A DNA stretch of 60,188 nt from CAZFVY01 sp964522665 (GTDB lineage: Bacteria > Verrucomicrobiota > Verrucomicrobiia > Limisphaerales > CAZFVY01), in the NCBI GenBank assembly GCA_964522665.1, contig CAZFVY010000033.1, positions 1-60,188 on the forward strand, in the 5' to 3' direction. The position numbers were made by a program, and so were the translations under genes. Within the stretch, counting starts at the first letter, position 1. Each line of letters begins with the position of its first letter. Positions 1 through 7,822 of this stretch are shown here, in pieces. The notes beneath the pieces were generated by a model. The model searched no databases, was not told the DNA's origin, and saw nothing but the letters and a program-made list of their open reading frames with translations.

Positions 1-39
1 CGGCGCCAAAAATCCCTGGCCGCGAATGACCAGTTATTT

Positions 40-56
40 ATGAGACACTACACTAA
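40..56. repeat. Half of an insertion-type palindrome
   Basis: The motif ATGAGACACTACACTAA lies here. A close variant, ATGAGACACTCCACTAG, forms the right half of the 32-bp imperfect palindrome at 43998-44029. The left half of the palindrome is absent, so this may be the edge of an element lying mostly outside the window. No transposase is visible. Confidence 0.35.
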
Positions 57-952
57 CCGAACTGCACCGTCGGAGTTCCATCGAGGCGTTTGGAGAGATC
101 GATCGGGTCACCCACCGAGACTTGCCCCGGATTGACCTGATACGCCCACACCTGAAAATAGACGAGCGTCGCCTCGCCATAGATGGTCGCAAACGCGCCG
201 TCCACCGCGTCCGCGCCGTGGGCGAGCTTCACGCGGCCGATGCGCGGCACGTTAAAACGCGGATCGAACGTGAGCCACTCGTTACCCAGATGCACTTCGA
301 GATACGCGTGAAAATCCATCGGCGTGCCCGGGTCAAGGTAGCCGATGTCCGGCAGGTGCCCCGTCACGTAACGCGCGGGCAGGTTGAAGGCGCGACACAA
401 GGCGATGGCGACGTGGGCAAAATCACGGCAAACGCCGTGCCGCCGGGCGATCACCTCGGACGCGGAGAGGTCCGGCCGCCCGGAACCGAAACGGTACTCG
501 ATATTGTTGTGCACCCAATCGCAGATCGCCTGCACCCGCGCCAGCCCGTGCGGGACCTGGCCGAACAACCGCCACGCGAAATCCATCAACTTATCGGAAT
601 CGCAATAGCGGCTCGGCAACGTGTAACGCAGCAACTCGCAGGGAATCTGCCCGACCGGCACGATTTGACCCGACACCGCCCGGCTATCGGGCAGGGACGA
701 CACCGTCACGATCGCGTCGTGCCGGATCTCGTTCCGGCCCGGCATCATCATGGAGCGCCAGGTGACGTTCCCGTGGCTGTCCTGAAATTCAACGGACGGC
801 CGCCCGATGCCAAACAAAAGGCTCTCCTGCGTCACGAGCGCCCGCTCATCAGTCCGGGGGCGAAGCACGAACAGCGTCGGCGTCGGCACGCTGGTTTGAT
901 AGGCCAGCCAGCAACCAACCCGGACCGTGAGGTTCAGCGGAATCCAACTCAT
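53..952 (-). CDS. Transglutaminase-like cysteine protease family protein
   Basis: A 299-residue protein of the bacterial transglutaminase-like superfamily. The N-terminal half (about 1-120) resembles the beta-rich domain that precedes many of these cores. The core has the expected triad: Cys175 in RRHGVCRDFAH, His215 in MDFHAYLEV and Asp230 in WLTFDPRFN. The ATG at 952 is chosen because residues upstream of it are Arg-rich and non-homologous in character. Family members are peptidase-like or amide-modifying enzymes, and the substrate cannot be told from sequence. No signal peptide is seen. The gene stands alone, with the next minus-strand gene about 400 bp upstream. The family assignment is strong and the precise role unknown. 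Confidence 0.85.
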   Translation of the reverse strand: MSWIPLNLTVRVGCWLAYQTSVPTPTLFVLRPRTDERALVTQESLLFGIGRPSVEFQDSHGNVTWRSMMMPGRNEIRHDAIVTVSSLPDSRAVSGQIVPVGQIPCELLRYTLPSRYCDSDKLMDFAWRLFGQVPHGLARVQAICDWVHNNIEYRFGSGRPDLSASEVIARRHGVCRDFAHVAIALCRAFNLPARYVTGHLPDIGYLDPGTPMDFHAYLEVHLGNEWLTFDPRFNVPRIGRVKLAHGADAVDGAFATIYGEATLVYFQVWAYQVNPGQVSVGDPIDLSKRLDGTPTVQFG

Positions 953-1362
953 GACCTCCACTCTCGTTCCACTCGTTGAATTGCGCAACCGCCGTCGCGC
1001 GATATGTCCGGGACCGTCCGCGCCGCTCGAGGCTGGTGGCGGCCCCGGCGCCGGCGCCCACCAACGCGGAGCTGCCCGCGATCGGTCGGGACGCCGCGCC
1101 CGTCTCCGCCCAGAGCTACGACGAGGCCTGCGTTCCGGCCGCACCGAAGCGTAGCGAAGGCGGACGGCGGGGTCACGCTGGCGCTCGTGCGCGCGTTGCC
1201 GGACGCCCCGCGCGTCCCAACAATCGCGTCCATCGGCGAATTCCTCCCTGACTGTCGCTCGCTCCAATCGAGCGAGCGGACCACCGATCTCGCCCCTTTG
1301 GCCGCCGTTCCGAAAACGTCACCCACTAAGGCCGACGCCCCGCGCCTCCCCTTCCGCTCCGC

Positions 1363-1662
1363 TCACTCGAAATCGTAAACGACGACCTTCTTGCAGACGC
1401 GTTTGAAGACCTTCTCGACGAATTCCAGGTGCGACGGGTCCACTTGATAATTGTCCTGGGCGCGCTTATCCGCGAACTGCACATTTAACGCCACTTGGTA
1501 GCTCTGCTCCACCACCGGACGGTGGCTCGGAACCATGCGGCCGACGTGAAAATGGACGACCCCGGGAACCGCCTTGAGGTAACGCTCGGCGCCGGCGATC
1601 AATTCCTCCGCCGCGGCCGGATTGGCCGGGTCGGTCCAAAAAATAACGACATGCGAAAACAT
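1363..1662 (-). CDS. Dabb family (stress-responsive alpha/beta barrel) protein
   Basis: A 99-residue single-domain protein. It opens MFSHVVIFW and continues with an amphipathic helix and the strand VPGVVHFHVGRM, the pattern of the dimeric ferredoxin-like Dabb domain. The length matches the family. Dabb proteins are small cytoplasmic dimers, some with enzymatic roles and most uncharacterised. A longer in-frame reading exists upstream, but its residues are low-quality and the ATG at 1662 gives the canonical domain start. Confidence 0.85.
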   Translation of the reverse strand: MFSHVVIFWTDPANPAAAEELIAGAERYLKAVPGVVHFHVGRMVPSHRPVVEQSYQVALNVQFADKRAQDNYQVDPSHLEFVEKVFKRVCKKVVVYDFE

Positions 1663-1856
1663 GGGGCGCAGGTTAGGACGCGCGGCCGGGCGCGGCAATC
1701 CGATTCCGGCGCCCGGGAATCCGGTGGGTGCGACCCATAGTTGAGCCGTTGCAGCGTGAGCCGTCGTGATCCGAACCACCAGGTAACCGCGTTCGTGGCA
1801 AGGACCCGGCCACGACGCGTTGCGGGGGAGAGATTCAACTCGTTCCCCGCGGCGCG

Positions 1857-2411
1857 TCACGGCTTCCCGGGAATATCCACCCAAATGCTTGAGTCGAGCC
1901 ATTCAGCCTCCACCATGTTGAAACCACATTTGTGACCGAAGGATCGGACAAACGCTTTGAGCCGGTTGGTGCGCCCCGGCAAATCCCCCTGAATCTGGAG
2001 GCGTAGTCTCCAAGGCTCTTGGGGCAACGTCACCGGTACCGCGAACTTCATCCGCCAGTACGGGTACGGGTTACCCGCTGTGTAATAATCGAGCCCCCAT
2101 TGACCGTGGGCGAACAATTCACCGCCGCCCATTCTGAATCCTTGTACTTGTCGAAATCTCCAATAGGGTATTTCTTGCCCGTGGAAAACTTTTTGAGCCG
2201 TCTGGGAATCATAGTAGTGAAGTTCGACCCAATTTGAGATCGACAAAGCCAATGGAGAACGAAAGTGGTAGTCCACTGAATTTGTGAAACCGGCAAATGT
2301 GAACGGAACAGCGCGGGTCTTTTGCTTCATCAGCGCCGAAATGACGAGGCCAACCACCACAATCAGCAGCAATATCAGCCCGAATACCCGATTTTTTCTT
2401 GGCGCCCCCAT
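1857..2411 (-). CDS. Hypothetical membrane-anchored protein
   Basis: A 184-residue protein that I do not recognise. Residues 10-28 form one hydrophobic segment (VFGLILLLIVVVGLVISAL) after a short basic N-terminus, which suggests a single N-terminal membrane anchor. The remainder is rich in aromatic residues (several W and Y) and looks like a beta-rich extracytoplasmic domain. The start is the ATG at 2411, just upstream of the lipoprotein gene that ends at 2419, so the two genes are probably co-transcribed. Base composition is slightly AT-richer than in neighbouring housekeeping genes. Confidence 0.6.
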   Translation of the reverse strand: MGAPRKNRVFGLILLLIVVVGLVISALMKQKTRAVPFTFAGFTNSVDYHFRSPLALSISNWVELHYYDSQTAQKVFHGQEIPYWRFRQVQGFRMGGGELFAHGQWGLDYYTAGNPYPYWRMKFAVPVTLPQEPWRLRLQIQGDLPGRTNRLKAFVRSFGHKCGFNMVEAEWLDSSIWVDIPGKP

Positions 2412-2418
2412 CGATCTC

Positions 2419-2673
2419 TCACTGTTTCGCTGGTATCGGACGCTTGAGGATCATTTCGGAATAGTGACCGCTATTAGAATCAACCGTATTGGAGAAACCT
2501 GCGATCTCCCATCCCTCCTTGGCAAAGCGGTCGAGGTCAGCCTGCGAAAATGAACCGAACGGCATACTGTCAACTCGGCGATATTGCCATTGAGTCGCCA
2601 CCGTGGATTGACGGGTGCAGCATCCGACGAGAAGCAGGCTCAGAAATATTGATGTAATCCCGAAGAGTTTCAT
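2419..2673 (-). CDS. Small putative lipoprotein
   Basis: An 84-residue protein with a lipoprotein signal peptide: a basic start, a hydrophobic stretch FLSLLLVG and lipobox Cys18 (LVGC). The mature part includes YRRVDSMPFGSFSQADLDRFAKEGWE, which resembles the small DUF4177-like 'gain of W/E' domain found in many bacteria. That resemblance is tentative. The ATG at 2673 is chosen because it places the signal peptide at the N-terminus; the much longer upstream reading frame has no protein-like character. It lies 8 bp from the membrane protein ending the pair at 2411. Confidence 0.6.
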   Translation of the reverse strand: MKLFGITSIFLSLLLVGCCTRQSTVATQWQYRRVDSMPFGSFSQADLDRFAKEGWEIAGFSNTVDSNSGHYSEMILKRPIPAKQ

Positions 2674-2690
2674 AAGTGATTTGCAGATGT

Positions 2691-2945
2691 TCAGGTTGAT
2701 TTGCTCCTTTTTTTGAAAAGCGTCAAAACTTGGCTGGGTTTTATGCCCGAATTCGTCGAGACGCAACGGAAACCGAGCACCCGACCGACCGAACGAGTTT
2801 CCCACGGCGGATTTGTGTAGCCCGCTCCGCGATCCGTGATTGTGATGGCAACCACGAAGCCGTTTATCACGGTGGGTGTCGCCGTCGCTGTTCGTTGGGC
2901 CCACGCGTTGCCCGTGCAAAATGCCCCCACAATTAGAATCGCCAT
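2691..2945 (-). pseudogene. Remnant of an exported 'GAGYTNPP'-repeat protein
   Basis: This 84-codon frame starts with a signal-peptide-like segment (MAILIVGAFCTGNAWAQ). It continues with TPTVINGFVVAITITDRGAGYTNPP, a beta-strand unit that normally occurs in tandem in large exported Verrucomicrobiota/Planctomycetota proteins. After one unit the sequence loses the pattern and ends in an unrelated, basic tail. It is most simply read as a truncated and shifted remnant. A genuine short secreted protein is less likely. Confidence 0.45.
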
Positions 2946-2969
2946 TATGGACCGAAGCTTCAGGCCTGA

Positions 2970-3125
2970 AGCGCTGAAAGCACGCCATGGGATAGCCTGG
3001 GATGGAGCGAAGCGAAATCCCAGGAAACCGTCCCAATAATAATCGTTCCGTCCTGTAAGGACGGGACCGATTCGCATCGCCCCCCGAGGGCAACTCCAAA
3101 AAACGCAACAACTCGAAGTTGCTCC
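2970..3125. repeat. Dispersed non-coding repeat, copy 1 (partner at 51575-51735)
   Basis: The segment contains GCTGAAAG, then GGAGCGAAGCGAAATCCCAG, then a GGACGGGACCGATT core and a CGCAACAACTCGAAG end. The same ordered blocks occur at 51575-51735 with substitutions and small gaps. The core includes short self-complementary pieces. It lies between the remnant at 2691-2945 and nusB. Confidence 0.7.
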
Positions 3126-3188
3126 CGCGTTCCGCGCGCGCCGAGGATTTTGCTTTCTCGCGGGGGTTATCGGCGCCATGCTGCTGAC

Positions 3189-3689
3189 ATGGGTAAACGA
3201 CGCGAAGCGCGGGAACGCGCCGTGCAATTCCTGTTCCAGCATGACTTGAATCCACCCGCCGATTTGGACGCGGCGTTGGAGCAGTTTTGGCATTCCCAAC
3301 GCGCCGCGGCGATCGCGGACGAAAAAGGCTCCGCGAAATGGGGCGAAACGACGGAGCTGCCGCCGATCACGACCGCCGAGGCGGCCATCCGCCTGTTCGC
3401 CGACCCGCTGATCCGGGGCACGCTCGAAAACGTCGTGAGCCTGGACGAGCAGATCAAGAAACACGCCAAGAACTGGGACCTGCACCGGATCGCGGCCGTG
3501 GACCGCAACATTCTCCGCCTGGCCATCTTCGAGATGTTGCACCGGGACGATATTCCGCCGGTCGTCAGCATCAACGAGGCGGTCGATATCGCGAAAAAAT
3601 TCTCGACCGAGGAAAGCGGCAAGTTCGTCAACGGCATCCTCGACAAGATCAAAGGGGATTTGCTGCGGCCGGCCCGGCAGGTAAGTTAG
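3189..3689 (+). CDS. nusB: Transcription antitermination factor NusB
   Basis: A 166-residue protein. It opens MGKRREARERAVQFLFQHDLNP, the typical RNA-binding N-terminal arm, and ends with the highly conserved helices DRNILRLAIFEMLHRDDIPPVVSINEAVDIAKKFSTEESGKFVNGILDKI. NusB binds boxA RNA with ribosomal protein S10 and supports rRNA antitermination. A central insertion of roughly 25 residues (AAAIADEKGSAKWGETTELPP) makes it longer than the E. coli protein. The ATG at 3189 is used because it gives the conserved N-terminus. It is followed after 4 bp by the PHP gene and then ftsY, suggesting one transcript. Confidence 0.95.
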   Translation: MGKRREARERAVQFLFQHDLNPPADLDAALEQFWHSQRAAAIADEKGSAKWGETTELPPITTAEAAIRLFADPLIRGTLENVVSLDEQIKKHAKNWDLHRIAAVDRNILRLAIFEMLHRDDIPPVVSINEAVDIAKKFSTEESGKFVNGILDKIKGDLLRPARQVS

Positions 3690-3693
3690 CCTA

Positions 3694-4593
3694 GTGAGCG
3701 CGCCGCCGAATTACCCCGCCGCCGGACCCCCCAGGTTCGCGGACCTGCATCTGCACACGAATTTTTCGGACGGCTCCTTCACCCCGGAGGAACTGGCCGC
3801 GCGCGCCCACGCCGCCGGCCTGGCCGCGATCGCGCTCACCGACCACGACACCATCGAAGGCTGCCCCCGCGCCGCCGCCGCCTGCCGCGCGCTCGGCGTC
3901 GAGTTCATCCCGGCGACCGAATTGACCGCCGAGTTCGACGATCACGAGGTGCATATCCTGGCGTTCGGCGTGGACCTCGACGATCCGCGGTTCCGGGAGG
4001 ATTTGGGCCGCTTTCAACACGCGCGCCAGAACCGGATTCACGAAATGGTCGCGCGGATCAACGCCGCGGGCGTGCCGCTCAAGGTCGAAACCGTATTCGC
4101 GCTCGCGAATTGCCGGTCCCCCGGCCGGCCCCATGTGGCGCGCGCGCTGGTGCAGGCCGGTCTCTGCGGCAGCCTGGACGAGGCGTTCGAGCGGTTTCTG
4201 AAAAAGCATCGTCCGGCCTGGGTCCCGAAATTCAAAATGTCGGCCGCGGTGGCCATCGAGTTGGTCCACCACGCGCGCGGGGTCGCGGTGATGGCCCATC
4301 CGGGATTGAATCGCGCCGATCAGATCATCCCCGACCTGGTCGAGGCCGGCCTGGACGGACTCGAATGCTTTCATACCAAGCATTCCGTCTCGATGTCGGA
4401 GCATTATCTGCACTTGGCCGACAAGCACGCGCTCCTGGTGACGGGCGGCTCGGACTGCCACGGGCTGAGCAAAGGCAAACCATTGATCGGCACGGTGCGC
4501 CTGCCGTACGAGTACGTCGTCCGGATCGACGCCCGACTGGCCGAGCTGCGAACCGGCGCGCCGCCGGCGGCCAGGCCGGCGCTCGCCGATTGA
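3694..4593 (+). CDS. PHP-domain phosphoesterase, TrpH/YciV (RNase AM) type
   Basis: A 299-residue PHP-fold metal-dependent phosphoesterase. Visible motifs are DLHLHTNFSDGS (17-28), LTDHDT (49-53), the E/H pair in ATELTAEFDDHEVHILAFG, MAHPGL and GGSDCHG near the C-terminus. Together these supply the trinuclear metal site. Relatives include E. coli YciV, reported as a 5'-3' exoribonuclease (RNase AM), and 3',5'-nucleotide bisphosphate phosphatases; assignment between these activities is inference. It starts at a GTG 4 bp after nusB and ends 17 bp before ftsY, so translation is probably coupled. Confidence 0.88.
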   Translation: MSAPPNYPAAGPPRFADLHLHTNFSDGSFTPEELAARAHAAGLAAIALTDHDTIEGCPRAAAACRALGVEFIPATELTAEFDDHEVHILAFGVDLDDPRFREDLGRFQHARQNRIHEMVARINAAGVPLKVETVFALANCRSPGRPHVARALVQAGLCGSLDEAFERFLKKHRPAWVPKFKMSAAVAIELVHHARGVAVMAHPGLNRADQIIPDLVEAGLDGLECFHTKHSVSMSEHYLHLADKHALLVTGGSDCHGLSKGKPLIGTVRLPYEYVVRIDARLAELRTGAPPAARPALAD

Positions 4594-4610
4594 AACGATC
4601 CTATTGACCC

Positions 4611-5522
4611 ATGGGTTTATTCCAAAAATTCAAAGCCGGGCTGCAGAAGACCCAAGCCAAGCTTTTTCACGAAATCAAACGGGTCATCACGCGTTCGCCC
4701 AAGCTGACGGGAACCACCATCGAGGAACTCGAGGCGGCGCTGTTGGCCGCCGACCTCGGCATGCCGATGACCCGGCAGATCATCGGCGCCGTCAAGATCG
4801 CGTTCGAGACGCAGGGCAAGTCGGGCCTCGATATTTTTGGCGTCGCGGAGGCCGAGGTTGAAAAGAGCCTCTCGGGGCTTAACACCGCGCTCGCGCGCCA
4901 GCCGGACGGCGTCACGGTGGTATCAATGGTCGGCGTCAACGGCACGGGCAAGACCACCACCGCGGCCAAGCTCGCTCATCTCGTCCAATCGCGCGGCGAC
5001 ACCGCCGTGCTCGCGGCGTGCGACACCTTTCGCGCCGCGGCCATCGAGCAGCTCCGCCTTTGGGGCGAACGCCTGAAGGTGCCGGTGGTCGCCGGAGCGT
5101 ATGGCGCTGATCCCGCCTCGGTGGCCCACGACGCCGTGACCGCGGCGCTGGCGCGCAAGGCGAATTACCTGCTGGTGGACACGGCGGGCCGGTTGCACAC
5201 CAAGCACAATTTGATGCAGGAATTGCAGAAACTTCATCGCGTCATGGGCCGGAAACTGCCCGGCGCGCCGCATGAGGTGCTGCTGGTGCTCGACGCCACC
5301 ACCGGCATGAACGCGTTGAACCAGGCGCGCGAATTCAACAAGGCGGGCGCGCTCACCGGCCTGGTGATTACCAAGCTCGACGGCACCAGCAAGGGCGGCA
5401 TGGCCGTCGCCGTGCAAAAGGAACTCGGGTTGCCGATCAAATTCGTCGGCCTCGGCGAGCAAGCGGACGATTTGCAGCCGTTCGACCCGAAACAGTTCGC
5501 CAGCGCTTTATTCGCGGGGTGA
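4611..5522 (+). CDS. ftsY: Signal recognition particle receptor FtsY
   Basis: A 303-residue SRP-type GTPase. A short N domain (1-95) leads to the G domain, with P-loop GVNGTGKTTT (108-117), DTFRAAA (138-144), DTAGR (190-194) and TKLDG (254-258). The C-terminal GLGEQADDLQPFDPKQFASALF is the FtsY signature and separates it from Ffh, which has an M domain. The acidic A domain of E. coli FtsY is missing, as in many bacteria; MGLFQKFKAGLQKTQ is the membrane-binding amphipathic helix. It docks SRP-ribosome complexes at the inner membrane. It is collinear with nusB and the PHP gene. Confidence 0.97.
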   Translation: MGLFQKFKAGLQKTQAKLFHEIKRVITRSPKLTGTTIEELEAALLAADLGMPMTRQIIGAVKIAFETQGKSGLDIFGVAEAEVEKSLSGLNTALARQPDGVTVVSMVGVNGTGKTTTAAKLAHLVQSRGDTAVLAACDTFRAAAIEQLRLWGERLKVPVVAGAYGADPASVAHDAVTAALARKANYLLVDTAGRLHTKHNLMQELQKLHRVMGRKLPGAPHEVLLVLDATTGMNALNQAREFNKAGALTGLVITKLDGTSKGGMAVAVQKELGLPIKFVGLGEQADDLQPFDPKQFASALFAG

Positions 5523-5782
5523 GCCACCCACCGTGTTTGGATACCTTCCTCAGCCGCGCCGCCGGAGTTGGTTGAAGCGCCGCGAGCGTCGGGAGCGGCC
5601 ATGAAACGCCAGCCTTTGTCCTTCCCGGTGGGGCGAGACTCCGTCGAGCCGTGGAAAGGTTTTGCGAGCGGCGGAACGACCGGGCGCTTTCGTCATCGCT
5701 CGCGCGCCGCTAACCTCTCTGGAGTCGAGGGGGGCGCGTTTGACTTCAAGCGGCGGCGACTCGAGCCGCCAATGCCGCTCCG
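5523..5782. other. Intergenic region with a dispersed hairpin repeat
   Basis: The 260 bp between ftsY and ribD carries one copy (5625-5650) of the GGTGGGGCGAGACTCCGTCG-type repeat seen elsewhere in the window. No convincing gene, promoter or terminator was recognised. Confidence 0.5.
5625..5650 (+). repeat. GGTGGGGCGAG-family short repeat
   Basis: The sequence reads CCGGTGGGGCGAGACTCCGT followed by CGAGCC. The inner part GGCGAGACTCCGTCGAGCC can fold on itself. Related copies lie at 21785-21812, 21965-21998 (inverted), 32768-32790 and 36328-36354 (inverted). Confidence 0.65.
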
Positions 5783-6949
5783 ATGAAACCGGCCCGATCG
5801 GATGAATCGTATATGCGGCTGGCCTTGCGGCTGGCCGCGCGGGCGCGCGGCGAAACGTCGCCCAACCCCATGGTCGGCGCGGTCCTGGTCAAAGCCGGAC
5901 GGATCATTGGCCGCGGCTGGCATCATCGCGCCGGCGCTCCGCACGCCGAGATCGAGGCGCTGCGCGCCGCCGCCGCCGCCGGCCTCGATCCCGCGGGCGC
6001 CACGCTCTACGTCACCCTCGAGCCGTGCACCACGCACGGGCGGACCCCGCCCTGCTCCGACGCGATCAAGGCCGCCCGCGTCGCGCGCGTCGTGGTCGGC
6101 GCCACCGACCCGAATCCGGCGCACGCCGGTCGCGCGTTTACCTTGTTGCGCCGCGCCGGCATTCAGGTCACGAAGGACATCCTGGGTGGCGACGCGGCGA
6201 AGCTGAACGCGGCGTTCAATCATTGGATCGTTCACCGGACCCCGTGGGTGACGATCAAGGCCGCCATGACCCTCGATGGCAAAGTGGCGACCAGTACCGG
6301 CGAATCGAAATGGATCACCGGCGAAGTCGCCCGCGCCGAAGGGATGCGGCTCCGCCAAGACGCCGACGCCATCCTGGTCGGCATCGAAACGGTCCTGGCC
6401 GACGACCCGAGCCTGACCTGGCGGCCGCCACCCAGCGCAGAGCCGTCGAACACGAAGGTGTCCGGCGCGGACAAGCGCTTGCGCCGAATCATTCTGGATT
6501 CACGAGCGCGCACGCCCTTGAGCGCGCGCCTCGTGACCGACGAACACGCGGCTCTAACGACCATCGTCGTCACCGCTGCGGCGCCCGCCCGTCGCGTCGC
6601 GGCCCTGGCCCGGCGCGTCAACGTGCTCCGCGCGCCCACGCGCGGCGGCCGGGTCGATTTGCGCTGGTTAATGCGCCGGTTGGGCCGCGAGGAAGTCACC
6701 AGCCTCCTGGTGGAAGGCGGGGGCGAAGTGAACGCCGCGTTCCTCGCCGCCGGGTTGGCGCGCCGGGTCGCCTTTTTCTACGCTCCCAAAGTTTTGGGTG
6801 GCCGCGCCGCGCGCAAGGCGGTGGCCGGCGAGCATTCGTTCCACCCGCCCATCCGGCTGACGGAAATTACCTGGCGCCGCCTCGGCCCCGACCTGTTCAT
6901 GACCGCGACGATTGCGCCGTCGGTGCGAATTTCCGGTAACCCCGTTTAG
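5783..6949 (+). CDS. ribD: Bifunctional riboflavin deaminase/reductase RibD
   Basis: A 388-residue fusion of a deaminase and a reductase, catalysing steps two and three of riboflavin synthesis from GTP. The deaminase zinc site is His54-Ala-Glu56 (APHAEIEAL) with Cys82 and Cys91 in EPCTTHGRTPPC. The reductase domain, from about residue 150, contains WVTIKAAMTLDGKVAT, ESKWITG and LLVEGGGEVNAAFL, all typical of RibD C-terminal domains. The length is usual. Other rib genes are not in the window. It follows ftsY in the same direction after 260 bp. Confidence 0.96.
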   Translation: MKPARSDESYMRLALRLAARARGETSPNPMVGAVLVKAGRIIGRGWHHRAGAPHAEIEALRAAAAAGLDPAGATLYVTLEPCTTHGRTPPCSDAIKAARVARVVVGATDPNPAHAGRAFTLLRRAGIQVTKDILGGDAAKLNAAFNHWIVHRTPWVTIKAAMTLDGKVATSTGESKWITGEVARAEGMRLRQDADAILVGIETVLADDPSLTWRPPPSAEPSNTKVSGADKRLRRIILDSRARTPLSARLVTDEHAALTTIVVTAAAPARRVAALARRVNVLRAPTRGGRVDLRWLMRRLGREEVTSLLVEGGGEVNAAFLAAGLARRVAFFYAPKVLGGRAARKAVAGEHSFHPPIRLTEITWRRLGPDLFMTATIAPSVRISGNPV

Positions 6950-7096
6950 TAGCCGAGGATAACATCATGTTCAACCCGATCCGCTTGAAAAGTCGGCTAG
7001 TAGGCCGGTGGTCGTACCATGAAAAACACGGCTTCTTCCAGGCTTCCAACCGTTCGTCGCGAAGGCCGCGGAAACGTCTTGGCAAGAAGCGGTATC

Positions 7097-7822
7097 TCAC
7101 GTTGTCTGTCCGGCAAGTAATTCCAAACGTCCAAGCCACGCGTCGAATCGACCGCATTTTCGTCGAACGGTTGCCAAGTCCAGCTTTTCTGCGATACGTG
7201 GGCCGTGAGCAAAATTACTTCGCCCCTTAATGTACCTTGCGTACGCTCTCTGAATTCGTTTGGAAGGCGCTGTCTGCGGGCTGTCGTTGATGTTCTCACA
7301 CCCTCCGCAAGATTCAGCCGCTTGTTGAAACGTTCTAACCAGGGACGGATCGCCAAACGCGTCCGCCATAATGTCTGGCTCCGCAAAGAACAGAGCCTCT
7401 AATTCATGCAGTTGGATGTACGGAATCAGCCGAGATTCCTTGTTTGGCAGATCCAGCCCCTCCAAGGCGCGCCTCTTGATTTCGTCCTCGATAGTCTCGA
7501 CAACTTTAGCCACCCCTCGAAACGCCACTTCAGATTTTGATTTTGCGACATAATCCCAGCCCTTGGATGAGCCAGTCGGAAAGGCGTAGTAGTCGAAAAG
7601 AGTCGTCACAATCGCCTGCCTCGGGTCTTTCAGAAACTTCCGAATCTGGCCGTAGAGTTCAGTCGCCGGCAGGAACTTCATACCGCCCCTGCCTTTCCCG
7701 ATTGTCACGATGGGTGCGTGAAAGTCCACGCCACGCAGGCCGAGGTGGGGTGCGATCAACCTTTTCAGAACGGCGTTTTCTGTCTGACCTTCCACTATGC
7801 AAAACAACGTTTTTCTAGCCAT
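7097..7822 (-). CDS. DUF4276 family protein (TOPRIM-like), partner of AAA ATPase
   Basis: A 241-residue protein that opens MARKTLFCIVEGQTENAVLKRLI, with Glu11 and Glu15 in the EGxTE motif that begins the DUF4276 fold. Further conserved-looking acids are Asp77 (TTLFDYYAFP) and Glu140/Glu142 (QLHELEALFFAEP), which would complete a TOPRIM-like metal site. The start overlaps the stop of the upstream ATPase gene by 8 bp, so the two are translationally coupled. In known defence pairs an ABC/OLD-like ATPase works with a TOPRIM nuclease; assigning that role here is inference. The gene is AT-richer than the flanking housekeeping genes, consistent with transfer. Confidence 0.85.
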   Translation of the reverse strand: MARKTLFCIVEGQTENAVLKRLIAPHLGLRGVDFHAPIVTIGKGRGGMKFLPATELYGQIRKFLKDPRQAIVTTLFDYYAFPTGSSKGWDYVAKSKSEVAFRGVAKVVETIEDEIKRRALEGLDLPNKESRLIPYIQLHELEALFFAEPDIMADAFGDPSLVRTFQQAAESCGGCENINDSPQTAPSKRIQRAYARYIKGRSNFAHGPRIAEKLDLATVRRKCGRFDAWLGRLELLAGQTT

